Below, piece by piece: positions 8,652 through 18,642 of a stretch of 58,720 bases of DNA. A program made the translations under genes and the position numbers. Origin of the DNA: Trichomonas tenax (taxonomy: Eukaryota; Parabasalia; Trichomonadida; Trichomonadidae); the NCBI GenBank assembly GCA_023091735.1, contig JALKBU010000227.1:1-58720 (forward strand), in the 5' to 3' direction. Position 1 is the stretch's first letter. Each line of letters begins with the position of its first letter. The notes under the pieces were generated by a model, which was given only the letters and a program-made list of their open reading frames with translations, was not told the DNA's origin and searched no databases.

Positions 8652-9926
8652 TTATTTGAAAGTGTTATACATACTAACGCATATAATTGTTAAGCCAAAC
8701 AAAGCAACAAAGTACGCAAAAAGCATTAAAAAGCCATGTGGCTTAACAATTCTCAAATAATAAATTGCTGGTAAAGTGTAGGCAACAATTGGACATAAGA
8801 CACCTCCGATGATGTTAAAGATTGATCCAATATGCTTTACAGTAATAGCAATGATGGCACCGCAGAAGAGAAGCAAAAAGCCAATCAAGTTCCATCTAAA
8901 TGTAGTGAATTCGGACTTGAAAAATGTATCATTGACTGAGAGCCTGCATGCAAACAATATCAATGGAATGCACAATATTGTTAATATTGCATAAAGCAAT
9001 TCAGTGATATATGTGAAAACTTGGCCGGTTGGATAATATGAAATTGCAACTGGGTCCAAGATCTTCTCGAAGAGTGTGAAATAACCAAGTAAACCAGGAA
9101 TGGAATAAATCATATAAGCGAGGACTGTTACGCATGCCATAACTGTTATCTTGCGTTTGTCTGTTCCATTCTTCAGTTTAGTGAGAGCTGGGAAGATGTT
9201 TGGATGGCATGTGTATGACGTTGCCTGAATGCCAATAGCAGAAAGGAAAATAGAACCAAAATCGAAATACTTGATTTCCTTCTGTGGATCGAATCCATTT
9301 TGATGCACTGATTTAGCAAAATAAAAGAGTGTGTGAAGGAAGTATATGAATACAAGTACCATAGAACCTGCAGAAACGAATGAAAGCTTCTGCATTGTCT
9401 TGAGGCACATCAATGGGAAGTCAACACAAATGTTTGGAACTAAAACTAAAAACCATCTGTTGAAACACCATTTGGGAACTCCTTTAAAGTTCTTAAGGAA
9501 TGCAGCTGTGAGAGACATTGAATACTGCATGTAGATAATACCTACACCGAATAAAACGATAATTAAGATGATATTTACTGCAGCAACGAGATTTTTGTTG
9601 ATTGCTTTTGTCATAAGTTGTGAATAATCGTTAATTCCTGTTATGTTGGCTGATTTGATCAGATAAGTGAATGTTACAAAAGAAACAGCTGCAAGAACGA
9701 ACGTCAAAATTAAATTTAAGAAAACGCCAGCTCTAAAACAATAAGGAACGGAGAGAATTCCGATACCAGTGATCGTAATGACGAGAATTATGACTGCTTG
9801 GAACATCGAAATTTGATTCTCATTTTGATTCTGATTTTCGCCTGATGCTTTCTCTTCAGGCGGTATCACACTGACGAGAGATTCGTTGGAAAGGAGCTGA
9901 TCCTGATCCAACTCGGACATGGTCAT
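8652..9926 (-). CDS. Amino acid transporter, AAAP/SLC36-38 type
   Basis: The 424-residue protein has an acidic, Gln-rich N-terminal tail of about 40 residues and then about 11 hydrophobic membrane segments. The first segment contains GIGILSVPYCFRAGV, the hallmark of the amino acid/auxin permease family (TM1, G-x-G-x-L-x-x-P-x-x-F). These carriers move amino acids with H+ or Na+ across plasma or endomembranes; substrate and location cannot be read here. Two ATG codons (9926 and 9920) are equally plausible starts. A segment FPALTKLKNGTDKRK at about 245-260 forms the loop between TM6 and TM7. Several paralogues are normal in trichomonads. Confidence 0.85.
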   Translation of the reverse strand: MTMSELDQDQLLSNESLVSVIPPEEKASGENQNQNENQISMFQAVIILVITITGIGILSVPYCFRAGVFLNLILTFVLAAVSFVTFTYLIKSANITGINDYSQLMTKAINKNLVAAVNIILIIVLFGVGIIYMQYSMSLTAAFLKNFKGVPKWCFNRWFLVLVPNICVDFPLMCLKTMQKLSFVSAGSMVLVFIYFLHTLFYFAKSVHQNGFDPQKEIKYFDFGSIFLSAIGIQATSYTCHPNIFPALTKLKNGTDKRKITVMACVTVLAYMIYSIPGLLGYFTLFEKILDPVAISYYPTGQVFTYITELLYAILTILCIPLILFACRLSVNDTFFKSEFTTFRWNLIGFLLLFCGAIIAITVKHIGSIFNIIGGVLCPIVAYTLPAIYYLRIVKPHGFLMLFAYFVALFGLTIICVSMYNTFK

Positions 9927-10361
9927 GTTGAGCGTCTAAGTTTGAAGATTTTTGACGATGAAAACGGTTATTGAAAAGTATTTCTTTCTTTCTGGATATT
10001 GTCATTTAAACTTAGCGCAGATTATATATAGCACATGTGTATTGATTTGACAGAGTTACAAATGATGTATACAATTTTAAACATGATTGTGGTTGCTGTG
10101 AGAAACATTGACATCATAACTTCAATTTCAAATTGCGTGAATACTTTATATATGAAACAAAAATTAATATGTTTTACAAGAAACTGAACTAAAAGTCCTA
10201 AACTTATCATTCCAGGTCTCAATTTCATGCTATGAACCATATGATAGGCGAATCAAAAAATATGTTATGTAAAGTTATTTTTTGCCACTATTAATTTACA
10301 TGACACATAAATACGTTTTTTGTCAAGTAATGTTATAAAAAAATAAAAAACGTCACTTTCA
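9927..10361. promoter_or_regulatory. Divergent promoter region
   Basis: It separates the minus-strand transporter and the plus-strand DRC10-like gene. ATTTACATGACA at about 10293 and an initiator-like TCACTTTC at 10353-10360, ending one base before the ATG at 10362, serve the right-hand gene. An open frame of 72 codons at 10022-10240 has no coding character. Confidence 0.5.
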
Positions 10362-11510
10362 ATGACTTCAAGAGCTTCTGCTTTATCAACAAAGCCTAAA
10401 AGTCCATCAAACGATGCTGGTGCCAGAATATCTTCGATTGAGTCGAGAAGAATTCTCGCCGTTCTTCAAGATACAGCTTCAAGGATTGATTTTTCGTTAA
10501 TTTTGTCTTCTCTCGAAGATTTCCTCGAAGGGAAGTACGACGTCGCGCCAGAGGTCCAAGAGGCACACGACGAATTCCTGATGAACCAAAAAGCTCTTCT
10601 TTCTGTTATGACCGCTGATGGAGAGCCAAAACCAGGATATCAACAGGACTTTGAAGAGCTCCGAGAGATATACAAAGAGTCATCGCGTGGTTTAATAAGA
10701 GTTTTGAGAATCCATTCAGATTATTTTGCGCCACTTCTCGCACAAGCAACGAGCAGCGGCGGTGCCACAGTCAAAATCACTTCAATGTTCAAAGATTTGA
10801 ATGCTATGGAAGTTTTAAGGTTCTCAACACCTGTTGAAATAGAAGAAAAACAGAATCGTCTCGTTAACGATATTAAGCTGCGAAAAAGAACAAATAAAGA
10901 GCTCATCGATCAGCTCAAAGTGCGCGACTCTAAGAAAAGCAGAGAAAGAGATGCTTTAGTTCGTGAAAAGGAAGAACAATATGATGCAATTCGTCAATTA
11001 TTGATGCAGGCGAAAGCTACAGAAAGTTCTTTGACTGTCGATGAAACACCTCTTGAGGATGAAAAGAACTCAGAGGAAGTGATTCGCATAGAGTTAGGGG
11101 GCACAAAAGAGGAAGCTGGTAAAACTCAGAAAACGAATACAGAAGATGAAGGAAAGATGAGGCGTGGATTAAGAAAAGAAGAAGAAGCTGTTCAAACATT
11201 AATCCAAAAGTATGATTCTGAGATGCAAACGCTTCTTGAACAAAATAGAGTATCAAAGAAGAAAGCAGAAGAATTAGAGGCTGAATTACAAGTTTTGTCT
11301 AAAGAGGTTGAAGAAATAATGAAGAAGAGAGAACCAATGCAAACGGATGAAAGAATACAAAGCATTAATTTACTCGCAGCAAGTAAATTGTATCAAGACA
11401 TGATATCGGCTTCTATTAGATTGCAAATCGAGATTAGGAGATTCCTGAAGACAGCTCCAAAGATGACAAAGAAGAAAAAAGGAAAATCTGGACGCGTTTC
11501 CAGAAAATAA
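10362..11510 (+). CDS. Coiled-coil protein, possible DRC10/IQCD (nexin-dynein regulatory complex)
   Basis: The protein has 382 residues. At about residues 25-55, ESRRILAVLQDTASRIDFSLIL resembles the N-terminal conserved segment of DRC10 (IQCD), in which a regularly spaced R-I-hydrophobic helix is followed by a leucine-rich one. A long acidic and basic coiled coil runs from about 155 to 330, and the tail is lysine-rich (TKKKKGKSG). DRC10 belongs to the axonemal nexin-dynein regulatory complex that coordinates flagellar beating. The C-terminal IQ motif of DRC10 is not clear here; IRLQIEIRRFL could be a degenerate one. The neighbours include other coiled-coil and flagellar genes. A generic coiled-coil protein is the alternative. 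Confidence 0.45.
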   Translation: MTSRASALSTKPKSPSNDAGARISSIESRRILAVLQDTASRIDFSLILSSLEDFLEGKYDVAPEVQEAHDEFLMNQKALLSVMTADGEPKPGYQQDFEELREIYKESSRGLIRVLRIHSDYFAPLLAQATSSGGATVKITSMFKDLNAMEVLRFSTPVEIEEKQNRLVNDIKLRKRTNKELIDQLKVRDSKKSRERDALVREKEEQYDAIRQLLMQAKATESSLTVDETPLEDEKNSEEVIRIELGGTKEEAGKTQKTNTEDEGKMRRGLRKEEEAVQTLIQKYDSEMQTLLEQNRVSKKKAEELEAELQVLSKEVEEIMKKREPMQTDERIQSINLLAASKLYQDMISASIRLQIEIRRFLKTAPKMTKKKKGKSGRVSRK

Positions 11511-11568
11511 ATTGTTTTTTGTTTGTTTATTAAAAGTCATGTTTATCGAAATAATTACAAACAGTTTA

Positions 11569-12672
11569 TTAAAAATTAAACCAAGGTCCATTATAGATAG
11601 TGTTGACTTGCTCATCCTTCGTATCATGTGAATGTTTAGGAACAAGAGGTGCAAGTGAATTATATTCTTTAGTAAGTTGTTGAATTAATTCATCATTTTT
11701 TGCAGCTTCTTGGTTTGCAGTTTCTAACGCATCTTGCTTTTGTTTAAAGAGGACACTCATATTCTTCTTCTCTTCTTCGATCTTGTGCTCTATATCGGAA
11801 ATAGTCATATTGCTTTGATCAATTTCTGCTTGAAGATCTGTCAAATCATATTGCGATTTTAAGTTCTCAATTTCAAGTTTTTGGCGCTGTGCTTCTTGCG
11901 ATATTTGTGTTTGGAGTGTCTGTATGTTAATCTCATAGCTTTCGAGTGAAGCGGAGTTTATTGCTTGTTCAATTTTGTCATTCTCGCGCAAAGCATTATC
12001 CAAATCTTTCTCCACTAATCTGATATCTTGATACTGCTGTAAAAGAGGCAGTATCTCAACCTTGCATTCAGAAAACTGCAGCTGATTGAATGATATCGCT
12101 AACTCTATCGCATACTCTTCCATTTTCGCTTTCTTCTCTTCGTATTTTCTTTTTTCTGGATTTTCAATTGTTGTATCGAACTGTGTGTATGAAGTGACTC
12201 TATTTATGAGTTTATCGAGTTTCATCTGCATCTTGTCCAATTCTTTGTGTGAACGATCGAAGATCTCTTTTATATCGTATTCTAAATGCTGATTTGCTGT
12301 ATTCATCTTCAGACGGAATTGTTCAGGGAATTGATCATAAAATTTCTTCTTACGCTGTATATCGAGCTTTCTTGTTGTCGTATTATCGAGTTGTTGGCTT
12401 AATTTCTCCTTATTTGCTCGTGTTGTATTTAATTTTTCAGTAATGTCGGATAATTCTGTGTCTTTAGCTCTTAAAGCTTCTACTAGTTCGTCATATTTCG
12501 CTTTTAACGGATTAATTGTTCGATTTCGAATCGAATTATGCATTTTTGTTTTGTATTTGAGATCTTGAATTCTTACTATCTGAGCATAGCAGAACTGTCT
12601 CCACTTTGTCAAATCATCTGTAACTTTATCATTTTCAACAGCATAAAGCTGAGAAAAAGCAGGATTTAGCAT
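11569..12672 (-). CDS. Coiled-coil protein, 367 residues
   Basis: Almost the whole length is predicted coiled coil by eye, from about residue 20 to 345, with a proline-containing segment only near the C-terminus (SLAPLVPKHSHD) and an aromatic end (GPWFNF). It is convergent with the DRC10-like gene, 58 nt apart. TTTACATGTCA lies 40 nt upstream of the ATG at 12712-12722. The composition resembles trichomonad cytoskeletal or flagellar proteins, but no specific family is recognised. Confidence 0.6.
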   Translation of the reverse strand: MLNPAFSQLYAVENDKVTDDLTKWRQFCYAQIVRIQDLKYKTKMHNSIRNRTINPLKAKYDELVEALRAKDTELSDITEKLNTTRANKEKLSQQLDNTTTRKLDIQRKKKFYDQFPEQFRLKMNTANQHLEYDIKEIFDRSHKELDKMQMKLDKLINRVTSYTQFDTTIENPEKRKYEEKKAKMEEYAIELAISFNQLQFSECKVEILPLLQQYQDIRLVEKDLDNALRENDKIEQAINSASLESYEINIQTLQTQISQEAQRQKLEIENLKSQYDLTDLQAEIDQSNMTISDIEHKIEEEKKNMSVLFKQKQDALETANQEAAKNDELIQQLTKEYNSLAPLVPKHSHDTKDEQVNTIYNGPWFNF

Positions 12673-13301
12673 TGTAGCCGTTTAAAAATTTATAATATTG
12701 TCACGTAATTTTTTACATGTCATAATTTGTTATTAAGTTTTTTCTCGGTTTTTGTATTGATTATTCTCATAAATCGGGGGATGCTTTAGAACTGCAATTA
12801 AAGCAATTCGATTATTGACACCAAAACTCCTGGAGAAACAGATCACTATTTACTCAGATATTTTGGTGATCAAATGATTTGCAAAAAGTTGATTGCTATT
12901 TGGTAGTCATAAGAGATTACACATATTAAAGGTGCTACGTAGATGACAAAAAACTATAGCCATATCTATGCATTGAAACGAGGAATCGTTTTTTTTCCCT
13001 TGATCATTATAAAATTAATGGTCATCAATCTTTATAAGTTTCTATTAACAATTATTGGGTGTTCAATATATAGATGATCATGGGGCTAATGTTGGAGTGA
13101 AATTATTTTATCAATTTCATTTAGTCATCACTTTGATATTGTATTAATCAACCTTATTTGACTTTCATTATTGAACCAAATCGATCTCTTTTGATAATTA
13201 TTACATGAGTAGGTCAATTTTGCTATTTTTCTTGAAACAATGAATTAAAATATATAAATGGATCTCAATATTATTTAGCAGGATTCTCCAATGGAGCACA
13301 A
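12673..13301. other. Gene-free stretch, possibly decayed
   Basis: It carries the ACATGT element of the previous gene at 12712-12722. The remaining 550 nt lack a plausible frame. The open frame that contains the next ORF extends back without stops to about 13230, so part of this stretch may once have been coding. Confidence 0.4.
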
Positions 13302-13721
13302 ATGAGTTTTTATAATATGAATCATGCTGCAGCAATTTTTTACAGCCAGTCAATTACTGCAAGCGTAGTTAATTATGGAGCTATCGGATTTAAGATAAAT
13401 TTTCTGCATTTAGGAATTGGTATTGATATTGATAATTTAGTGTTTTATGTGCAAACCAAAGAAGAATATCGACAGTATAATTTTACAAATAAAATGCCTA
13501 ATAAGGAATGGCGTATATACTTAAGCGAAGCAGGAAATGACGATGGAATTGTATGGACTGATAAAGTCGAAGTGATAACAAGAAAAAGTAATATGAAGTT
13601 GCCAGTTCCATTAGGATTCACAGCTTTTGAAGATGATCCTCCATATTTTTCATGTATTCCTCAAAGTCAATCCTTATTGAAGAGCTGGAAATTCATGGTT
13701 TTTGTGATTATTAATATATAA
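13302..13721 (+). pseudogene. Uncharacterised 139-codon open frame, probably a gene fragment
   Basis: The frame reads with sensible composition (NHAAAIFYSQSITASVV, WRIYLSEAGNDDGIVW, FTAFEDDPPYFSC) and remains open upstream of the ATG to about 13230 (AGFSNGAQ just before the ATG). The lack of a usable start there and of an initiator suggests a broken remnant of a longer protein. The alternating strand-like pattern suggests a beta-rich fold. No family is recognised. It sits in a gene-poor 1.3-kb region. Confidence 0.35.
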
Positions 13722-14019
13722 TGAAGATATATTATATTATGTAGTTATCAATAAAGTTATATAGAGGTCCATATGATATATTTTTTTGCTTATATTTTAC
13801 CATATGATGATATAATAATATTCATCATTAAGAGATTGAACAAATTAATCTCATTTAGATAGAATTATTGAAGCATATCAATCAAATCCTTAATGAATAT
13901 ATTGTTGATCTGACAACTTATTAATAACTTAAATTAAATTATTGATTCTTTTATGAAAACTAATAAAAGATGTGAAACTATTTCTCTACATATAGTAATA
14001 TTTATAAACAAACAAAAGA

Positions 14020-15213
14020 TTAATCTTCATCAATGGAAATCCAATTTGGACGCAGGCTAAATCTACTTGGCCAGATTTCAACAAAATGCCTTTGCCTCTT
14101 TTTCGCAGGAAGCATTGTTTCTAAAATTTCATGCGGAATTTGAGGCATTCCAAGGCGACCACAATTCTTTCCATTGGGATAAACAAGGCCCCAACCTGTA
14201 TCTTTGATTCTTTGCTGTGCTAGACTGCTTCTTTCTGCATCATAAGCACGGAACATCAAAAGCATTCTGGAGTGTTGAGGGAATCCATGTCTCGAGCGCA
14301 GAGTTATCGGCTCCATTAGGGAATCAAATAACTCGACAGCAACAGAGTCGCAATGTTTCAAAGCAGCTTTGTTCGCAGCATCTACAATATCAACGAGAGT
14401 ATCAGGATCTGTCCACAGAATTATATATGGATTGTCACCGTGACTGATCAGTGACCTTAGGAATTCAGCAAGTTCATCTTGATCATAATTATTATATCCA
14501 AGTGGTGGATCAAGGACAAATCCATCAATATGAATACCATGAAGATGCTTCTTAACAGCTCCACTGGTTATTTTAGGAAATCTCACATATGCATGAGGAT
14601 CTTCAATTTGCTTGAATGGCTCTGGAGATATTTTGATAAAATTCTTCATCTTGGCCTCAGATACAACTTGCTGAAGTCCTTCCGCAGGAATTGGAGTTGT
14701 TCTCGCAAGTTTCCTAATCGGCCATCTTTCAATCATCATTCCGAAGCGTTCAACGTGGAAAATATCGGAAAACGTTGAGATCTTGATTCGTTTTCCTCTA
14801 TTTTTGCTCTTTCCTCTGGAATCAAAACCACCTTCATCATCATCTTCAAACATATTTTCATCGAAATCGACATCATTATCAGAAGCATTGTCCTCCCACA
14901 ATATTCCACCCTGTGCATCAAGCCAACCCTCGATATCATGGATTTCTGACGGCATTGAGAAATTCAAATAAACTTTTCTAGCGGCAACAGCGGGACTTTC
15001 ACCCGTTTTGACCAAATTATCGACTCTCTCGAATCTACGTTCGATATCAAAGTTGTTTGTGCTATCATCAACATAATCCGCGTATTCCAGTGGATCTGGA
15101 CGTTTTTTCTTTCGTTCTTCTTCCTCCTGAAGCTTAAAAAGTGCTTCTATTTCTTCAGGCGTTACATCGTCAGGCTGATAATTACTTCTTCGCCGAGAAG
15201 TTCGCCTGCTCAT
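14020..15213 (-). CDS. METTL14-like MT-A70 family protein
   Basis: The 397-residue protein has an acidic, Arg-rich N-terminal half and an MT-A70 fold from about residue 150 to the end. The motif IV site reads DPPL at 235-238, where catalytic METTL3 has DPPW and METTL14 has EPPL. Further matches are IILWTD at about 264-269, HSRMLLMFR at 314-322 (the E-H-C-L-x-G-x-K strand) and RPNWISI near the C-terminus. METTL14 is the noncatalytic partner of METTL3 that binds RNA for mRNA m6A methylation, so the same role is inferred. A divergent MT-A70 enzyme of other function is the alternative. TTTACATGTCA lies about 28 nt upstream. Confidence 0.65.
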   Translation of the reverse strand: MSRRTSRRRSNYQPDDVTPEEIEALFKLQEEEERKKKRPDPLEYADYVDDSTNNFDIERRFERVDNLVKTGESPAVAARKVYLNFSMPSEIHDIEGWLDAQGGILWEDNASDNDVDFDENMFEDDDEGGFDSRGKSKNRGKRIKISTFSDIFHVERFGMMIERWPIRKLARTTPIPAEGLQQVVSEAKMKNFIKISPEPFKQIEDPHAYVRFPKITSGAVKKHLHGIHIDGFVLDPPLGYNNYDQDELAEFLRSLISHGDNPYIILWTDPDTLVDIVDAANKAALKHCDSVAVELFDSLMEPITLRSRHGFPQHSRMLLMFRAYDAERSSLAQQRIKDTGWGLVYPNGKNCGRLGMPQIPHEILETMLPAKKRQRHFVEIWPSRFSLRPNWISIDED

Positions 15214-15800
15214 AATTTATATCACTTTTGTATTATGACATTTACATGTCAAATCAATAAAAATTTGACACGTAAACATTAAGGAATATTCTTTACACCA
15301 TCTATCTAGAATTAAGTTTTTTTTTGATTTTGCATTGAATATCTCAATATTGAATTTGTTACATAATTGTGCTATTCTACTAATCAGATATTTTCATATG
15401 AAGCAGTTTGAAAGTTGTTATTTGGCAACAACAATTAAGAATCCAAAATTATATTTAATATGATAGCTTCATTTCTCGCAATCTCATGCACAACATTTAC
15501 ATATGCAGCTAGAAAGCAAAATAAACAGTTTTCACTTATGTTTTTCAATAATTTCAATCGAAAATCAATCTATTCAAAACTTAATGTTTGTCAACGCAGG
15601 CTTAATGTTTTTTTACCCTCCATGAAAATGCTTATAAGTAACAAATGATTTTTTGTGAATTTGCAATCAATTAACCAAAACTTACTACATGTTAACTTAT
15701 CCTAACGTTTGATGGGGTATTTCAAGATATATTCTCTATAAAGCGAAAAAAAAACGGATTAAAAATATTAAAAAGATGTTACCACGAGATCCTAAAGCGT
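15214..15800. other. Intergenic region with two ACATGT-type elements
   Basis: TTTACATGTCA at 15241-15251 and TTGACACGTAAAC at about 15265 form an inverted pair upstream of the METTL14-like gene. From 15300 to 15780 the DNA is AT-rich without a credible gene; a 62-codon open frame at 15460 lacks coding character. Confidence 0.45.
15241..15251 (+). promoter_or_regulatory. TTTACATGTCA promoter-like element
   Basis: It lies 28 nt upstream of the METTL14-like ATG. A partner, TTGACACGTAAAC, follows 14 nt further out in inverted orientation. Confidence 0.5.
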
Positions 15801-16118
15801 TTACTCGTTGGAAACACGGTATGGGCGGAGTTCGTATGTGTCCTTGGCTGAAGCGATGACGTGGAAGCGGGAGCGGATGTCCTTCTTAGCGAGGAACTTA
15901 CGAGCGTAGTAGCGGCAGGCACGCTTGGAGTACTTGACAGAAGCGTTGACGACGATCTTGTTAGCAGAAGCATCTGCCTCGATTGTGATCTTGTTAGCGA
16001 GGTTCTTCTTGAGGTTGTCGACCTTCATGTGGGACTGGAGGTACTCGACGAACTCCTGAAGCTGGAAGAACTTGTCGGTAACTGGAGCCTGGCAGTCGAT
16101 GCAGAAGACTGTAGACAT
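15801..16118 (-). CDS. Large-subunit ribosomal protein eL22
   Basis: The 105-residue protein matches eukaryotic eL22 over its length: an N-terminal strand (TVFCIDCQAPVTDK), the helix QEFVEYLQ, a basic segment LKKNLANKITIE, the conserved ASVKYSKRACRYYARKFL and a final ELRPYRV strand. eL22 is a nonessential component of the 60S subunit near the exit-tunnel surface. Length and motif order fit the family (usually 105-130). The gene uses many C/G-ending codons, as expected for high expression. Upstream, CCTTTCGAAAAAAGATG and ACATGT motif copies (16213) are probable promoter elements. Confidence 0.93.
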   Translation of the reverse strand: MSTVFCIDCQAPVTDKFFQLQEFVEYLQSHMKVDNLKKNLANKITIEADASANKIVVNASVKYSKRACRYYARKFLAKKDIRSRFHVIASAKDTYELRPYRVSNE

Positions 16119-16665
16119 CTTTTTTCGAAAGGCAATCCTTATACGATTATTTTACCCTCAATCATATTATTTGACATTATGTCAATTTTGACGCTTTACA
16201 ATATATATGAACTTTACATGTCAAAAACACGTATCATATTCCTGCACCAAGACCAGGAAGCATAATTCCTTGGCTGTGGACATCTTAGGGTCAAGAGATT
16301 GTATTCTTTCATGATAATCGGTCATTTAAGTTTTTAAATATATATTTAATTCAAAGATTCTTAATTGCATAGCATAATATAGACCATCAGCTATGGATCT
16401 ATTAGTGCCCTAGAAAATATCATTAATGATATAGCAAATTTGTCGATGGTAATTATTTTCGAGATTTTCTTTTTCATATCATTAATAAATCATTTATCTA
16501 CTAATGTGACTGTAATCAATATTGTATCTATTATAGACAGGAACAATTGCCTATGTTTTTTATCAATCGTTGCATTGACTGTAATGAAAACAAAAAATCC
16601 CATCTCCAATTGCATCTGTTGAACTTTTTTTTAGATTCCTATATTATCATAAAGGCATTCTATTA
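16119..16665. other. Intergenic region upstream of eL22
   Basis: TTTACATGTCA at 16213-16223 is about 95 nt upstream of the eL22 ATG. TACCCTCAATCAT near 16150 resembles the GACCCTCATT of other promoters here. The remaining AT-rich DNA to 16665 shows no gene. Confidence 0.45.
16213..16223 (+). promoter_or_regulatory. TTTACATGTCA promoter-like element
   Basis: It stands about 95 nt upstream of the eL22 start codon. Confidence 0.45.
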
Positions 16666-18114
16666 TCAATCACATCTAGCATTATTTATCATCTCGAGAA
16701 TTGCTTCAACGATCGGTGTGAAAGTCTGCATTCCTCCGGAGAGTATTTTGATGTCCTCGATGACTTGTTCATGGTTTAGAACTGCTTTGATGCACTGATG
16801 ACTCGTGAATAGAACTTTGTGGAGTGCAGTAATCAGTCTCTCTTGTGTTGACGGTTCATCGTACATCAAACACTGATCAAGTGTCTCATGGAAGTGATCA
16901 TGCATGAAAAGATCTTCAACGAACTTAATATCGATGAAGTACAATACATTTGCAAATGACTCTATCCACGTTTTCTGATCTAAGAAACTTATTTCGTTAA
17001 ATATGTCATAGAACTTTTTGACAATTGGAAAATAATCTACAGTGCTCAAGAAATGTGGGTTTGATACAGCAAAGCCAATCAAGTGGAGCGCCTCTGAGCA
17101 TACTTCCTCTCTGTTTGGATCAAGGTTGGAAGATAAGAGCTTTCCAATAACTGTGTATGCTTTATCAGCACATCTAACATTTGAATTCGATGCAATATAC
17201 TCAAAAACAATTAATGCTGACTTTCTAACATCTCTCGAATCGGAGTTCTCATTTGAACACTCTCTAGTAGCAAGGAATTTCAATCTCTTCAGGAACTGAG
17301 CGCCTTTTATATCTTGAATGAAATCAGGACAGAATGAAAGACATAATATCAATCCTTTGAGTGCTGCATATATGCAATCTGATGTCGTTCTGTGAACGAA
17401 GTGCGCGTATGTGTTAAAAATGGATTTTAGATATATTTGGTTGTCCTTGATTAACGGAACGAACATCTCTCCTAAGTTGAGATGCACGCACAAGTTTGGA
17501 CTACTAAAGAAGTGATTAACATCGATGAAATATGGATAAAACATTGGAAAGAAATTGTTGAAGAAATTGTCAACATTATATGGAACAGCAACTATTAGTT
17601 TGTATATAGTTGATGAAATTTGCACTTTATAGTCATCAGGAATATTATCAAATTGATCATAATTGATATTTTGTATATATTGCGTTTCCGATACAACAAC
17701 AGCCTTTGCGGAGTCAGTAACTATAATATCAAGAAGCTCGAATGTCACATAATGAATTGCAAGCGCGTGAATAATTGGTAATGATTGTATAATACTTTTA
17801 ATGTTTTCGTCTGATATAAATTTTGGTTTGATATGTGAAACTATTTCTTTAACTTCTCCAATTTCTGTCAATGATATAATTTTGTTATTAACTTTATCGA
17901 GAAAATTTTGAAGCTCATCAAGCCATTCTTGTGGGTACTCTTCGGGTGCTTCGTCATCATCGGGAAATGTGTTATATTCAGGCTCAAATTCTAACGTTTC
18001 TTCAATTCTATCATTATAGCCTTTGCTTGCTACCCACTCAGTTTTATAGTCATGGTCATCATTTTCCAGTTCATCAATCGGTTCATTTGCCGCTGCTCCC
18101 CATAATCGACTCAT
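16666..18114 (-). CDS. ARM/HEAT-like helical repeat protein, about 482 residues
   Basis: I chose the ATG at 18114 (MSRLWGAAANEP), because an upstream in-frame ATG at 18162 adds 16 hydrophobic residues that overlap promoter elements. A strongly acidic N-terminal region of about 60 residues (EPIDELENDDHDYK) is followed by helical repeats to the end, with ARM-like segments such as RDVRKSALIVFEYIASNSN and EVCSEALHLIGFAVSNP. This fold is used in importins and many scaffolds; a specific function is not recognised. It is one of four similar genes in the window. Two ACATGT elements lie 24-54 nt upstream. Confidence 0.65.
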   Translation of the reverse strand: MSRLWGAAANEPIDELENDDHDYKTEWVASKGYNDRIEETLEFEPEYNTFPDDDEAPEEYPQEWLDELQNFLDKVNNKIISLTEIGEVKEIVSHIKPKFISDENIKSIIQSLPIIHALAIHYVTFELLDIIVTDSAKAVVVSETQYIQNINYDQFDNIPDDYKVQISSTIYKLIVAVPYNVDNFFNNFFPMFYPYFIDVNHFFSSPNLCVHLNLGEMFVPLIKDNQIYLKSIFNTYAHFVHRTTSDCIYAALKGLILCLSFCPDFIQDIKGAQFLKRLKFLATRECSNENSDSRDVRKSALIVFEYIASNSNVRCADKAYTVIGKLLSSNLDPNREEVCSEALHLIGFAVSNPHFLSTVDYFPIVKKFYDIFNEISFLDQKTWIESFANVLYFIDIKFVEDLFMHDHFHETLDQCLMYDEPSTQERLITALHKVLFTSHQCIKAVLNHEQVIEDIKILSGGMQTFTPIVEAILEMINNARCD

Positions 18115-18137
18115 GAAAATATATAACCTTAATATTA

Positions 18138-18167
18138 TGACATGTAAGCATATATTTGACATGTAAA
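18138..18167 (-). promoter_or_regulatory. Tandem pair of TTACATGTCA elements
   Basis: Copies at 18138-18147 and 18156-18167 are both in the same orientation, 24 and 42 nt upstream of the ARM-like ATG. Confidence 0.5.
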
Positions 18168-18642
18168 TACAATATTACTTTTAAACAGAGAATTAAATAT
18201 ATGATCTAGAGCTCTATCTTAATATAATTCTTAAATTTCATCAAAAAATGCAAAATATTTCAAAAATAATAAATAGAAAACATCTTATTTATACATATGA
18301 ATATCTTCACCATAAGAAGTATAAACTATATGTCGATTATTAAAGTATCAAAATCAATTATTAAATCTTGAAAAATATAAACTAATCTTCGACGATCTTT
18401 TGTATATCGATTAGATTTTGTGTTATATCTTATTAGTATTGATATCAATAAACTATATTGATACCAAAAAAAATTGACGAAATATAATCCAAAATTTCAC
18501 CAAAATCAAAAATAATCAAAAACATATATATGGAGATCCAAAAAATTCAGTTTTCGAGGCCGTTTTTTCAATAACGAAAAAAGAAAACACAGTTATACAA
18601 TTTTTTGAGATTTGTACGTTTTCACCTAAAAAGAAAAAATTA
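18168..18642. other. AT-rich divergent intergenic region
   Basis: This stretch separates a minus-strand ARM-like gene and the plus-strand MNS1 gene. TTTTCACCTAAAAAG at about 18619-18633 lies just before the MNS1 ATG and is a likely core promoter; a similar TTTTCACCTGAAAAGG occurs at about 27948 with no gene downstream. Otherwise nothing is seen. Confidence 0.45.
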
